Assembly (NCBI GenBank): GCA_041302975.1 | Contig: JBFYQC010000139.1 | Location: 1 to 48,209, forward strand | Reading direction: 5' to 3' | DNA: 48,209 nucleotides | DNA from: UBA6183 sp041302975 | GTDB lineage: Bacteria > Bacteroidota > Bacteroidia > UKL13-3 | In this document: positions 35,410 to 45,592 of the stretch, piece by piece | Position numbering within the stretch: the stretch's first letter is position 1 | How the letters are laid out: every line of letters begins with the position of its first letter | The notes under the pieces: model-generated | Databases searched by the model: none | Told to the model about the DNA's origin: nothing | What the model saw: only the letters and a program-made list of their open reading frames with translations | Translations under genes and position numbers: made by a program

Positions 35410-36819
35410 ATGAAAACTCTAGGTAAAAGAACTAAGATTACGTTTCTCGTATCTGCCACTGTAATCCTTCAATGGGGATGCGAAAGAAAATTATCAGATG
35501 ATGCCGTATTACCATCTTATGCAACAACTGCTGCAATTTTTACAGATAACTTTATCGGTTTAGGCTCTAATTTTTATTTTCCATTTGCAGATGCAAAACC
35601 AGATGTATTTTCAGTTGATACAAAGGAAGGATTTGAAAGCAATGCCTCAGTAAGAATAGATGTGCCTAACAATACTGATCCAACCGGAACATATGCCGGA
35701 GCAATTTTTAGAGTAGATGGCGCAGGCAGAAACCTAACAGGGTATGATGCATTAACTTTTTATGTAAAAGCATCAACTGGAGTGCAATTGGGTGATGTAG
35801 GTTTTGGGATCGACTATCTTGGAGATAAAAACAGGGTTTCCATTCAAAATGTAAATGTGGGTACCAATTGGTCTAAAGTAATTATTCCAATTCCTGATCC
35901 ATCTAAACTTACAAATGAAAGAGGGGTATTTTGGTTTGCAGCCGGAACACAAGGCACCAATGGCTCTGCTTATGCTTTATGGTTTGATGAAATAAAGTTT
36001 GAAAAACTGGGTAATGTAGGCACTCCAACTCCTAATATTTTGGATGGGAACAAAAGCACCGTTAAGGCGTTTATTGGTTCTACTATTAATATCACAGGTG
36101 TAAGCAATACATTTAATTTGGTTACAGGACAAGATGTAAAAGTACTTTCCTCTCCATCGTATTTTACATTCACAAGTTCTAACCCTACTGTTGCAAAAGT
36201 TGATGACAATGGCGTGGTAACCGCGTTAGCAATTGGGATAACAGATATTACTGCTAGCGTAAATGGCGTTGCGGCAAAAGGCAAATTAACTATCGATTGT
36301 AAAGGAGATTTAGTAAGTGCACCAACACCAAATCGTCCACCAGCTGATGTAAAATCAATTTTTAGTGATGCTTACACCGATGCTACACAAAGTAATTTCA
36401 CCCCCGGCTTTGGCGGTTCAACTACAGTAACCGAAATTATAACAACAGGTACAGGTAAAGTAGCACAATACAGCAACAATAATTACACAGGTATTATGTT
36501 TACCGAAAACCCAATAGATTTATCAACCTTAGGTTTTCTTCATATAGATGCATACGTAGAAAATGCATCAAACACTATTGGTATTCAAATAAGAGATATA
36601 GGGGCTAATAAAACTATAGAAACGGACGTAAACACAGGTAACCCAATGGGTGATGATAAAGATTTAAGAACCACATTAAATGGTTTTCAAGCTGGAGTTT
36701 GGAAATCTTTTGATATTCCGCTTAACGGAGCTATCCTTAACCAAAAAGGTAATATTGGTGGTATTATCATAACAGGTGGTCCTAACTTTATACTTGATAA
36801 TATTTATTTCTACAAGTAG
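35410..36819 (+). CDS. Glucan-binding-type lipoprotein with Ig-like domain
   Basis: 469 residues. The signal ends in LQWGC (Cys24), so it is a lipoprotein. Three parts follow: a jelly-roll-like module (about 40-200, ending ALWFDEIKFEKL), a bacterial Ig-like (BIG2) domain (about 215-300, SSNPTVAKVDDNGVVTALAIGITDITAS), and a second carbohydrate-binding-type module (about 312-469) starting APTPNRPPADVKSIFSDAYTD and ending ILDNIYFYK. The last module is of the same type as the two repeats in the T9SS protein at the right end. There is no catalytic motif. It follows the glycosidase-barrel gene by 32 bases and could be the surface binding partner that SusD-like proteins provide elsewhere. Confidence 0.8.
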   Translation: MKTLGKRTKITFLVSATVILQWGCERKLSDDAVLPSYATTAAIFTDNFIGLGSNFYFPFADAKPDVFSVDTKEGFESNASVRIDVPNNTDPTGTYAGAIFRVDGAGRNLTGYDALTFYVKASTGVQLGDVGFGIDYLGDKNRVSIQNVNVGTNWSKVIIPIPDPSKLTNERGVFWFAAGTQGTNGSAYALWFDEIKFEKLGNVGTPTPNILDGNKSTVKAFIGSTINITGVSNTFNLVTGQDVKVLSSPSYFTFTSSNPTVAKVDDNGVVTALAIGITDITASVNGVAAKGKLTIDCKGDLVSAPTPNRPPADVKSIFSDAYTDATQSNFTPGFGGSTTVTEIITTGTGKVAQYSNNNYTGIMFTENPIDLSTLGFLHIDAYVENASNTIGIQIRDIGANKTIETDVNTGNPMGDDKDLRTTLNGFQAGVWKSFDIPLNGAILNQKGNIGGIIITGGPNFILDNIYFYK

Positions 36820-36854
36820 TCTTCATTTAGCATCAACTATTAAAAATTGAAGTA

Positions 36855-37670
36855 ATGAATTTTTTAAATAAAACAATATACGTAGCCACTGCACTTGTTG
36901 CACTTTCAGGTTGTGAAGTAGATCCTATACAAACTTTACCAGAGCGTAATTTTGAGTTGGTGTGGAGTGATGAGTTTGATGGCGACTCGGGAACTGCACC
37001 AAACGCATTAAAATGGACATATGATTTAGGTACTGGTCAAAACGGATGGGGAAATAACGAACTTCAAACCTACACCAATAACCGCCAAAATGTAATGTTG
37101 GACGGTAAAGGAAATTTGGTGATAAGAGCATTAAAAGATAATGCGGGCAGATATACCTCGGCACGATTAAAAACCGAAGGATTATTTTCCCAAAAGTATG
37201 GTAAGATTGAAGCGCGTATTAAAACACCTACAGGTACGGGTATGTGGCCAGCATTTTGGATGTTGGGTAACAATATCAGAACCATTGGTTGGCCAACCTG
37301 TGGTGAAATAGACATCATGGAACAGAAAGGAAAATTCTCTAACATTACTTATGGTACAATTCATGGCCCGGGTTACTCGGGCGGACAAGCCGTGAGTACT
37401 ATATATGCGTTACAAAACGGTCGTTTCGATTCAGATTTTTTTGTGTACGCAGTAGAATGGAACGAAAGTAAAATTGATTTTTTTGTAAACAACTACCTTT
37501 ATAAAAGAGTTACACCAGCAAATGCAACAGGCCAATGGGTTTTTGATCAATCGTTTTTCTTATTGTTAAACATTGCAGTTGGTGGAAATTTTGGTGGACC
37601 ACCAAATGATAATACACCTTTCCCTGGAACAATGACAGTTGATTATGTTAGGGTGTACAAGCAATTGTAA
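36855..37670 (+). CDS. GH16 beta-glucanase lipoprotein (laminarinase type)
   Basis: 271 residues. A signal ending LSGC (Cys20) indicates lipid anchoring. The GH16 motif GEIDIMEQKG gives nucleophile Glu151, Asp153 and acid/base Glu156. ELVWSDEFDG at the start, GMWPAFWMLG before the active site and FFLLLNIAVGGNFGG near the end are typical of endo-beta-1,3- or 1,3-1,4-glucanases (laminarinases, GH16_3). It is a single-domain enzyme of standard length. It follows the binding lipoprotein by 35 bases and should cut long beta-glucan at the cell surface or in the periplasm. Confidence 0.93.
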   Translation: MNFLNKTIYVATALVALSGCEVDPIQTLPERNFELVWSDEFDGDSGTAPNALKWTYDLGTGQNGWGNNELQTYTNNRQNVMLDGKGNLVIRALKDNAGRYTSARLKTEGLFSQKYGKIEARIKTPTGTGMWPAFWMLGNNIRTIGWPTCGEIDIMEQKGKFSNITYGTIHGPGYSGGQAVSTIYALQNGRFDSDFFVYAVEWNESKIDFFVNNYLYKRVTPANATGQWVFDQSFFLLLNIAVGGNFGGPPNDNTPFPGTMTVDYVRVYKQL

Positions 37671-37711
37671 TTTGTCAATTATAAAGCCTAACGCATAAGT
37701 TTAATTAGTAA

Positions 37712-37731
37712 TTTGTGGTTAGATCCACAAA
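37712..37731 (+). other. Stem-loop inside the glucan operon
   Basis: TTTGTGG (37712-37718) and CCACAAA (37725-37731) form a 7-bp stem with a 6-base loop in the 87-base gap between the GH16 and phosphorylase genes. It could be a processing site, a partial terminator or a second operator, separating the surface genes from the cytosolic ones. Confidence 0.4.
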
Positions 37732-37757
37732 ATTATGAGTGAAGTAGCAAGCATATC

Positions 37758-40700
37758 ATGTTAAATCAAAAAACAGATAAACAAGAATCTTTAGTAGAAA
37801 TCAAAAGATTAAAAATTGAAGGAGAAAACTTCTTTTGTATTTCTAGTCATGACGCCATACGCCCATTTTTTATGAGTGTGGTTAGTGATTCAAACCATTG
37901 GTTATTTATAGCAAGTAACGGTGGTGTTACTGCCGGACGTAAAAATGCAGAGTATGCACTTTTTCCTTATTACACTGCCGATAAAATTACAGAATCATCC
38001 GACATTACCGGATCAAAATCTATATTTCAAATCACCCAAGATGGAGAAACACATATTTGGGAACCCTTCTCAGAACGTCAATCCGGTTTACACCACATCT
38101 CAAGAAACCTTTATAAAAATGCCATAGGTAATAAAATCATCTTCGAAGAAATCAACCACAACTTTTCACTAACTTTTAGATACGAGTGGAACTCAAGCAA
38201 TATTTATGGTTTTGTACGGAAATCTTCTTTGGAGAATAATGGCAATCAGACCTTACACATCAATGTGCTGGATGGAATACAAAACATTATGCCCGATGGT
38301 GTAGGCAGCGATTTACAAAATGCTACCAGTATTTTGGTTGATGCGTATAAGCGCAATGAATTAGATGTGGATTCGGGTATGGGCATTTTTGCGCTTAGTG
38401 CAATTATTGTAGATAGAGCAGAACCCAGTGAATCGTTAAAAGCCAACATTGCTTGGTCGTTGGGATGCGAAAATCCTAAGTATCTTTTATCTTCATTACA
38501 AATTCCTGCTTTTAGAAAAGGTCAACCCATTACACAAGAAGAAGATGTAAAAGCGGAACGAGGCGCATACTTCATTAATCAACAAATTACGCTAAAACCA
38601 AATAACAAAAAAAAGTGGTTGATTGTTGCTGATGTTAACCAAAGTCAGGCTGATGTAGTGCATCTTATTGAAGAGATAAAAACCAACAATAATTTACAAC
38701 AACAAGTAGAACAAGATATTGAATTAGGTTCAACAAGACTTATAGAATTAAATGCATCTGCTGACGGTATTCAGCTATCCAATGATGTTTACAGAGATAC
38801 TCGCCATTTTTCGAACACCCTGTTTAACATCATGCGTGGTGGTATATTTGATTACAACTACCAAATAGAAAAATGGGATTTTATTAATTGTATAGCTGCT
38901 GCCAATAAAAGCGTATACGAAACTCACAAAAAATTATTAGATGGCTTAAATGAAACCTTTAGCATTTTTGAATTAGAACAACTTACTAAGCAAATTACTG
39001 ATAAACATTTCATACGACTTTGTACAGAGTATTTACCACTAAAATTTAGTAGACGACACGGTGATCCAAGCAGACCTTGGAACAAGTTTTCTATTAACAC
39101 ACGCAGTGCAGTAGATCACTCCAAGGTTTTAGATTACGAAGGTAACTGGAGAGATATTTTTCAAAATTGGGAGGCCTTGTCAATTTCATTTCCGGCCTTT
39201 ACTCGTGGTATGATTTTTAAGTTTTTAAATGCAACCACGTTTGAAGGATATAATCCATACAGGTTAACTAAAAGTGGCTTTGATTGGGAAACAGTTGAGC
39301 ACGATAATCCTTGGTCGTATATTGGTTATTGGGGCGATCACCAGATTATTTATTTACTAAAACTATTAGAACTAAATGAAAGGTATTACCCTGGTAAATT
39401 AATTAGTTTATTTAGTGATGAAGTATTTGTATATGCTAATGTTCCTTATAAGATTAAGCAGTATCAAGACATCTTAAAAAATGCCAAAGACACCATTGCA
39501 TTTGATGAAAAGCTGGATGCTGAAATCAGAAAAAAACGGGAGATACTTGGAGCAGATGCTACACTATTGGTTGATCAAAAAGAAAATATTTATACGGTAA
39601 ATTTTATTGAGAAAATACTCGCTACTGTTTTATCAAAACTCGGAAACTTTATACCGGGTGGTGGCATTTGGATGAACACGCAACGCCCAGAGTGGAACGA
39701 TGCCAATAATGCCCTTGTTGGTAATGGAGTTTCTATGGTAACGTTATATTACCTCAGAAGATTTTTGGTGTTTTTTGATAAGCTCATTCACCAAACAAAT
39801 GATGAACGAGTAGCCTTATCAAATGAGTTAATCATTTTCTTTAAAAAGATTCATGCCACATTTGATGAGCATAGTGAACTACTAAATGGCGAAATTATAG
39901 ATGAGCAACGCAAAACAATTTTAGACAGCCTAGGTGAAGCAGGAAGTGAATATCGCGAGCACATTTACAAACATTCGTTTTGGGGCGAAAAAAGAACCAT
40001 TTCGTACCGAAGAATAAAAGATTTTATTAAAGTAAGTTTATCGTTTATTGATCATACCATTAATGCCAATAAGCGTAACGACAACATGTATCATGCCTAC
40101 AATTTAATGAGTGTAGAAGGTAATGATAAAGTTGCAATTTCACACCTCAGTGAAATGTTAGAAGGTCAGGTGGCCGTTTTAAGCTCAGGATATTTATCTC
40201 CGGAAGAAAGTTTAAACCTATTGGATAGCATGAAAAGTAGTAAGCTTTTCCGCCAAGACCAATACAGTTACTTGTTGTATCCAAACAAACCATTACCAAA
40301 GTTTTTAGAGAAGAATAAAATATCAAATGAAGCCGTGCAGCAATCTGTCTTATTAAATAGGATGCTTGCAGCAGATGATACCCGAATTATTGAACAAGAT
40401 AGCAACGGGACATATCGCTTTAATGGTAACTTTAAAAACGCAGCCGATTTAAGTGATGCATTAGCTAAGTTAGATGTAACCACCTATGGTGAATTGGTTG
40501 AACAAGAGAAGCAATTAATACTAAATATTTTCGAAACGGTATTCGATCACAAATCATTCACCGGGCGTTCGGGGACTTTTTATGGTTACGAAGGACTTGG
40601 TTCTATATACTGGCACATGGTATCTAAATTGCAATTAGCAGTGCAAGAAGTGTGCTTACAAGCCATCGAAAAAGGAGAAAATGCAGAGTTGATTGGTAAA

Positions 40701-41210
40701 CTATTGGCGCATTATTATGAAATTAATGCCGGAGTTGGCGTACATAAATCACCATTGTTATACGGTGCATTTCCAACCGATCCGTATTCTCACACACCGG
40801 CTAACAGAGGGGCACAACAACCTGGCATGACAGGCCAAGTAAAAGAAGATGTTTTAAGTAGGTTTGGTGAACTCGGTGTTTTTGTATCTGATGGATGTTT
40901 GTATTTTAATCCTTGCTTGCTTCGTAAAGATGAGTTTACCACAGAAGAACGTATGTTCCGCTATGTAACCATCAACAAGGAGTTTAAAACTTTTGCGCCT
41001 GTGCCAGGTTCACTTTGTTTTACCATTTGCCAAGTACCCATTATTTATCGCTTATCAACTGATAACTATTTAGAAATTGAAATGAAAGATGGTAGTATCA
41101 ATAAAGTTCATTCACATGAATTATCTAAAGAGATAAGTAGTCACATCTTTAGCCGTACTGATGAAATTAAAAAAATCAATGTTTTCATCAACGCATCTAT
41201 GTTAAAATAA
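37758..41210 (+). CDS. Beta-glucan phosphorylase of the GH94/GH149/GH161 group
   Basis: 1150 residues, without a signal peptide, so cytosolic. The N-terminal part (LFIASNGGVTAGRKNAEYALFPYYTADKI) and the length match beta-1,3-oligoglucan phosphorylases (GH149 and GH161) better than cellobiose phosphorylase (about 800). The (alpha/alpha)6 barrel shows DYEGNWRDIFQNWEAL, WSYIGYWGDHQIIYLLKLLE and QRPEWNDANNALVG; Asp648 in WND is the likely general acid. The expected reaction is reversible phosphorolysis of beta-1,3-gluco-oligosaccharides to glucose-1-phosphate and a shorter chain. The GH17 gene begins 4 bases later. I cannot choose between the families without alignment. Confidence 0.85.
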   Translation: MLNQKTDKQESLVEIKRLKIEGENFFCISSHDAIRPFFMSVVSDSNHWLFIASNGGVTAGRKNAEYALFPYYTADKITESSDITGSKSIFQITQDGETHIWEPFSERQSGLHHISRNLYKNAIGNKIIFEEINHNFSLTFRYEWNSSNIYGFVRKSSLENNGNQTLHINVLDGIQNIMPDGVGSDLQNATSILVDAYKRNELDVDSGMGIFALSAIIVDRAEPSESLKANIAWSLGCENPKYLLSSLQIPAFRKGQPITQEEDVKAERGAYFINQQITLKPNNKKKWLIVADVNQSQADVVHLIEEIKTNNNLQQQVEQDIELGSTRLIELNASADGIQLSNDVYRDTRHFSNTLFNIMRGGIFDYNYQIEKWDFINCIAAANKSVYETHKKLLDGLNETFSIFELEQLTKQITDKHFIRLCTEYLPLKFSRRHGDPSRPWNKFSINTRSAVDHSKVLDYEGNWRDIFQNWEALSISFPAFTRGMIFKFLNATTFEGYNPYRLTKSGFDWETVEHDNPWSYIGYWGDHQIIYLLKLLELNERYYPGKLISLFSDEVFVYANVPYKIKQYQDILKNAKDTIAFDEKLDAEIRKKREILGADATLLVDQKENIYTVNFIEKILATVLSKLGNFIPGGGIWMNTQRPEWNDANNALVGNGVSMVTLYYLRRFLVFFDKLIHQTNDERVALSNELIIFFKKIHATFDEHSELLNGEIIDEQRKTILDSLGEAGSEYREHIYKHSFWGEKRTISYRRIKDFIKVSLSFIDHTINANKRNDNMYHAYNLMSVEGNDKVAISHLSEMLEGQVAVLSSGYLSPEESLNLLDSMKSSKLFRQDQYSYLLYPNKPLPKFLEKNKISNEAVQQSVLLNRMLAADDTRIIEQDSNGTYRFNGNFKNAADLSDALAKLDVTTYGELVEQEKQLILNIFETVFDHKSFTGRSGTFYGYEGLGSIYWHMVSKLQLAVQEVCLQAIEKGENAELIGKLLAHYYEINAGVGVHKSPLLYGAFPTDPYSHTPANRGAQQPGMTGQVKEDVLSRFGELGVFVSDGCLYFNPCLLRKDEFTTEERMFRYVTINKEFKTFAPVPGSLCFTICQVPIIYRLSTDNYLEIEMKDGSINKVHSHELSKEISSHIFSRTDEIKKINVFINASMLK

Positions 41211-41214
41211 AAGT

Positions 41215-42486
41215 ATGCCTAAATTTTGGTTACAATATGGTTTCATTATTTATCTATGTGTAGCATTAGCTTCTTGTGGTATGCCGCAAGCCAATAGTGA
41301 AAAAGTAAATCAGGTAGCCAACAACAAAACAGCAGCTCAAATTTTAGGCGACTCGAATTACCAAGCCATATGCTACGGTGGTTACCGCCAGCTTACCCGA
41401 GATTCGCAACCCAGTATTGAACAGGTAAAAGAAGATCTTAAAATACTTCATGCAATGGGCATTAAAGTTATACGTACCTACAATACCAAGTATGATGAAG
41501 TACGTACTATTTTACAAGCGTTAACTTTACTACAACAAGAAAACCCAAGCATGGAAATGTATATGATGCTCGGTGCATGGATTAATTGTGAGCAAGCTTG
41601 GACCAATACTCCAAATCATGAAAAGGAAGATGAACCAGCAAACGCTGCCGAAATTGCAAGAGCAGTTGAGTTAACAAATCAGTATCCGCACATTATAAAA
41701 ATTATATCGGTGGGTAACGAAGCCATGGTAAAGTGGGCAACAAATTATCATGTATCGCCTGGTGTTATTTTAAAATGGGTAAATTACTTACAGGGCCTAA
41801 AAAAAGAAAAGTCATTACCACAAGATGTATGGATTACCTCTTCAGATAATTTTGCTTCGTGGGGAGGTGGCGATACTTCATACCATGTGGCCGATTTAGT
41901 TAAATTGTATCATGCGGTAGATTATGTTTCTATACACACGTACCCTATGCACGACACCCATTACAATCCTGAGTTTTGGAAGTTAAATAAAGCAGAAAAA
42001 CAATGGAGTGAACAAAAACAACTAGACACCTTGATGCTGCGTTCATTGGCATATGCCCAAAAACAATATTGGAGTGTTACACAATACATGAAATCAATTG
42101 GAGTTAATAAACCCATACACATTGGTGAAACCGGTTGGGCATCTAGTTCAGATGGTTTTTATGGGAATGAGGGTTCTAAAGCTTGTGATGAATACAAGTC
42201 GGCTAGGTATTACCAACTCATTAAAGACTGGACAAAAAAAGAAAACATTACTTGTTTTTATTTCGAGGCGTTTGATGAGCAGTGGAAGGATGCTAATAAT
42301 CCTGAGGGATCGGAAAATCATTTCGGATTGTTTACTATAGATGGCAAAGCTAAATATGCCCTTTGGAATAAGGTTGATGTAGGAGCGTTTAACGCTCTTA
42401 CAAGAAACGGAAAACCAATTGTAAAAACGTATAATGGTAAAGTAAATGAGCTCTTAAAAACGGTTCAACTACCGGAGCATAATTAA
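41215..42486 (+). CDS. GH17-family beta-1,3-glucanase-like lipoprotein
   Basis: 423 residues. The signal ends in LASC (Cys21), so lipid-anchored. The GH17 pattern is clear: ICYGGYR near the start, GIKVIRTYNT, VGNEA with acid/base Glu169, VDYVSIHTYPM, HIGETGWASS with nucleophile Glu305, and FYFEAFDEQWK with FGLF at the end. GH17 members cleave or transglycosylate beta-1,3-glucans. It lies between the phosphorylase (4-base gap) and GH30 (7-base gap). It probably makes short laminari-oligosaccharides in the periplasm or at the surface. Confidence 0.93.
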   Translation: MPKFWLQYGFIIYLCVALASCGMPQANSEKVNQVANNKTAAQILGDSNYQAICYGGYRQLTRDSQPSIEQVKEDLKILHAMGIKVIRTYNTKYDEVRTILQALTLLQQENPSMEMYMMLGAWINCEQAWTNTPNHEKEDEPANAAEIARAVELTNQYPHIIKIISVGNEAMVKWATNYHVSPGVILKWVNYLQGLKKEKSLPQDVWITSSDNFASWGGGDTSYHVADLVKLYHAVDYVSIHTYPMHDTHYNPEFWKLNKAEKQWSEQKQLDTLMLRSLAYAQKQYWSVTQYMKSIGVNKPIHIGETGWASSSDGFYGNEGSKACDEYKSARYYQLIKDWTKKENITCFYFEAFDEQWKDANNPEGSENHFGLFTIDGKAKYALWNKVDVGAFNALTRNGKPIVKTYNGKVNELLKTVQLPEHN

Positions 42487-42493
42487 ATAATCC

Positions 42494-44008
42494 ATGAAGA
42501 AGATGAAGCAAAAAATCTATTTCTTTTACTACATATTACTGGGTGCGATTTGTGTTCTTTCTATCCAATGTAAGCATACTAAAAAAATGACGGTAGAAGT
42601 TTATGAAACTTCAGAAAAAGGAAATGCATTAACTAAGGTTACCGATTTTAAACCTGCTGACAAAACACTTACCATTCTGATAAATCCGGAGGAAAGGTAT
42701 CAAAAAATTTTAGGTTTCGGTGGGTCGTTTACAGAAGCTTCTGCTTCTCTTCTAAATAAATTAAGTACCAAGAATAAAAAGCAAATACTCGATGCTTATT
42801 TCAGTGAAGCAGGGGCAAACTATTCGTTAACTAGAACGCATATCGCTTCTTGCGATTTTTCGCTGAAGAACTACACCTACGCCAAAATAGAGCATGATAC
42901 TGCCTTAACTCATTTCACTATTGAAGATGACAAAAGTGATTTGATACCGATGATTTTAGCAGCTAAGCATATTTCAAAAACTGGTTTCAACATCATTGCC
43001 TCACCTTGGACAGCTCCACCTTGGATGAAGGATAACAACAGTTATGTTGGAGGTAAGTTACTACCAAGGTATAATGATGCATATGCGCGTTACTTTACAA
43101 AGTATTTATCTGCATACAAAGAAGAAGGTATTGATATTTGGGGCATCACGGTAGTTAACGAACCACATGGAAATGGCAACAATTGGGAAAGCATGTTATT
43201 TTCTCCAAAAGAAATGACTGACTTTGTTCAAAACCATTTAGGCCCAACATTAGCTAACAATGGCTGGGGTAATTTGCGTGTATTAGGATATGATCAAAAC
43301 CGAGCCGGACTAAAAGAGTGGGTAGATGAGATGTATAGAGATGAAAAATCGAGTGCGTATTTTGCAGGCACAGCCATACACTGGTACGAAAGCACCTACG
43401 ATTATTTTTCGGAAGCATTAGATTATACGCACAATAAAGCCCCCAATAAGTTCATTATCGAAACTGAAAGTTGTATTGATTCTGAAGTTCCAAAATGGCG
43501 AGAAGATAAATGGTATTGGAAGAATGAAGCTACAGATTGGGGTTGGGATTGGGCAAGCGAGAAAGAGAAATACTTACACCCTAAATATGCACCTGTTAAT
43601 AGGTATGCAACAGATATCATTGGTTGTTTAAATCATCATGTTAATGGTTGGGTTGACTGGAACATGGTGCTTAACAAACAAGGCGGTCCAAATTGGTTTA
43701 AAAATTGGTGCATAGCACCAATTATTGTAGATACCGAGAAAGATGAAGTATACTATACGCCATTGTATTATGTAATGGCTCACTTTAGTAAATTTATGCG
43801 GCCTGATGCAATTAGAATTAGTTGCGAAATCAATCATCAAAAAGTGATAACTACGGCAGTACAAAATCCGGATGGAAGTATTGTTGTAGCATTATTTAAT
43901 CCAACTAATGAACCCTATAATATTTCTATTCAATTAAATAATAAATCGAATCAAATTACTATTGATGCGAAGGCTTTACAAACAATCATCATAACTAAAA
44001 ACATATAA
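42494..44008 (+). CDS. GH30-family glycosidase lipoprotein (beta-1,6-glucanase candidate)
   Basis: 504 residues. A hydrophobic N-terminus ends in IQC (Cys26), a loose lipobox. GFGGSFTEASA, SPWTAPPWMKDNNSYVGG, VVNEPHGNGNNW (acid/base Glu223) and IIETESCIDS (nucleophile Glu325) define GH30. DWNMVLNKQGGPNW and the C-terminal beta domain resemble glucosylceramidases and beta-1,6-glucanases (GH30_1/GH30_3). In this setting, removal of beta-1,6-linked branches from a beta-1,3-glucan is the likely role; the subfamily is not proven. The MFS gene starts 2 bases after its stop. Confidence 0.92.
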   Translation: MKKMKQKIYFFYYILLGAICVLSIQCKHTKKMTVEVYETSEKGNALTKVTDFKPADKTLTILINPEERYQKILGFGGSFTEASASLLNKLSTKNKKQILDAYFSEAGANYSLTRTHIASCDFSLKNYTYAKIEHDTALTHFTIEDDKSDLIPMILAAKHISKTGFNIIASPWTAPPWMKDNNSYVGGKLLPRYNDAYARYFTKYLSAYKEEGIDIWGITVVNEPHGNGNNWESMLFSPKEMTDFVQNHLGPTLANNGWGNLRVLGYDQNRAGLKEWVDEMYRDEKSSAYFAGTAIHWYESTYDYFSEALDYTHNKAPNKFIIETESCIDSEVPKWREDKWYWKNEATDWGWDWASEKEKYLHPKYAPVNRYATDIIGCLNHHVNGWVDWNMVLNKQGGPNWFKNWCIAPIIVDTEKDEVYYTPLYYVMAHFSKFMRPDAIRISCEINHQKVITTAVQNPDGSIVVALFNPTNEPYNISIQLNNKSNQITIDAKALQTIIITKNI

Positions 44009-44010
44009 AT

Positions 44011-45435
44011 ATGTACAATCAAGAATTATCAAACAAAGTTCCATTAGGTCAAAAAATTGCCTTCGGAATAGGAATGCTTGCCAATCAAATGTTTCCGGCA
44101 GCATTAGGAATATTTATGGTTGTATTGGTAGAAAACTTAGGTATGCCCTCATGGATGTGGGGTATATTGTTTTTTGTTCCCAGAATAGTAGATGCGTTTT
44201 TTGATCCAATAATGGGATTCATATCTGATAACACAAAATCTGTTTGGGGCAGAAGGAGGCAATATGTGTTTGTGGGTTCAATAATTATGGGTATTGCATT
44301 TATAATCATGTGGCAATTGTATAGAGAAGACAGTGTTATGTACAATTTCGTTTTCTTCCTTACCTTTTCGCTCATCTTTCATATCGGACTATCCATTTTT
44401 AGTGTACCCTATGTAGCTATGGGTTATGAAATGAGTGATGATTTTCATGAACGCACCAGCATCATGGCTATCTCGCAATGGATTGGTCAATTTGCATGGG
44501 TAATTGCACCTTGGTTTTGGGTAATTATGTATGATACAACATGGTTTCCAAATGCAGATACCGCAACAAGAACATTGGCCATTTGGATAGGAAGCATATT
44601 TATGCTATTGGCCATGGTTCCCGCAATTTTTATCAAAAGTAAATCAACCCAATTTGAGGAGGCATTGCAACCACTTACCTATAAAACTATTGGTGGAAGT
44701 TTAAAACAGATTATAATTAGTTTCAAAGAAGCATTTGCTAATAAAGCATTTAAAAAACTATGCATCGCAACTTTTCTTATTTATAATGCTTTTAACACAG
44801 TAGCCGGCTTTACCTTTTTTATTGTTGTGTATTACCTATTTAATGGAGATACAGCTGCTGCCGGAATTTGGCCAACATTATTTGGATGTGGAGGGGCATT
44901 GGCTACAACTTTTATAGTTATTCCAATTGTAGCCTGGATGGGTAAAAAATTGGAGAAAAAAACTGCCTTCTTAATTTGTCAAGGAATCTCCATTATTGGA
45001 TACATATTGTTATGGTTTTTATTTATACCAGGTAAGCCATATATGTTTCTGTTTGCTTTACCATTTTTCTCATTTGGCATAGGTAGTTTATTTACTTTAA
45101 TGATGTCGATGACTGCGGATGTTTGTGATATGGATGAATTAGAATCGGGAAAAAGACGTGAAGGTGTTTTTGGTGCAATTTATTGGTGGATGGTAAAGTT
45201 TGGTTTTGCCATAGCCGGATTATTAACCGGTGTAATTATGTCGGCTGTTGCGTTTAAGGCAGGAGCTCCTACACAACCAGAGGGTGCTGTTAACGGTTTA
45301 AGATTATTTTTCTCGGGGGTGCCAATTTTAGGAACATTAACTGCATTATGGGTGATGTGGAATTATGATCTTACTGAAGAAAAAGCCAAAGAAATAAAAC
45401 AAAAACTAATCGAGAGAAAGCGAAGTATTAACTAA
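44011..45435 (+). CDS. MFS sugar transporter of the GPH type
   Basis: 474 residues with about twelve membrane helices. FFDPIMGFISDNTKSVWGRRRQYVFVG (between TM2 and TM3) and TADVCDMDELESGKRREGVFGAIYWWMVKFG are signatures of the glycoside-pentoside-hexuronide:cation symporter family. It should bring short glucan oligosaccharides or glucose across the inner membrane to the cytosolic phosphorylase. Last gene of the seven-gene run. No clear terminator follows within 45436-45592, where I see nothing else. Confidence 0.92.
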   Translation: MYNQELSNKVPLGQKIAFGIGMLANQMFPAALGIFMVVLVENLGMPSWMWGILFFVPRIVDAFFDPIMGFISDNTKSVWGRRRQYVFVGSIIMGIAFIIMWQLYREDSVMYNFVFFLTFSLIFHIGLSIFSVPYVAMGYEMSDDFHERTSIMAISQWIGQFAWVIAPWFWVIMYDTTWFPNADTATRTLAIWIGSIFMLLAMVPAIFIKSKSTQFEEALQPLTYKTIGGSLKQIIISFKEAFANKAFKKLCIATFLIYNAFNTVAGFTFFIVVYYLFNGDTAAAGIWPTLFGCGGALATTFIVIPIVAWMGKKLEKKTAFLICQGISIIGYILLWFLFIPGKPYMFLFALPFFSFGIGSLFTLMMSMTADVCDMDELESGKRREGVFGAIYWWMVKFGFAIAGLLTGVIMSAVAFKAGAPTQPEGAVNGLRLFFSGVPILGTLTALWVMWNYDLTEEKAKEIKQKLIERKRSIN

Positions 45436-45592
45436 TTGTACTCAAAAAAAGATATCAGCAATACGCTTGTATGTTCAAGTTCGAAAGATGAATTACTGTA
45501 AATAAAAAGTAGCAAGAAATAACTTGAGCACGTGATTAACAGAGCAGAAACAAATTCACCAATAAATTCCTGTAGGCTATTAGCGAGAATAT

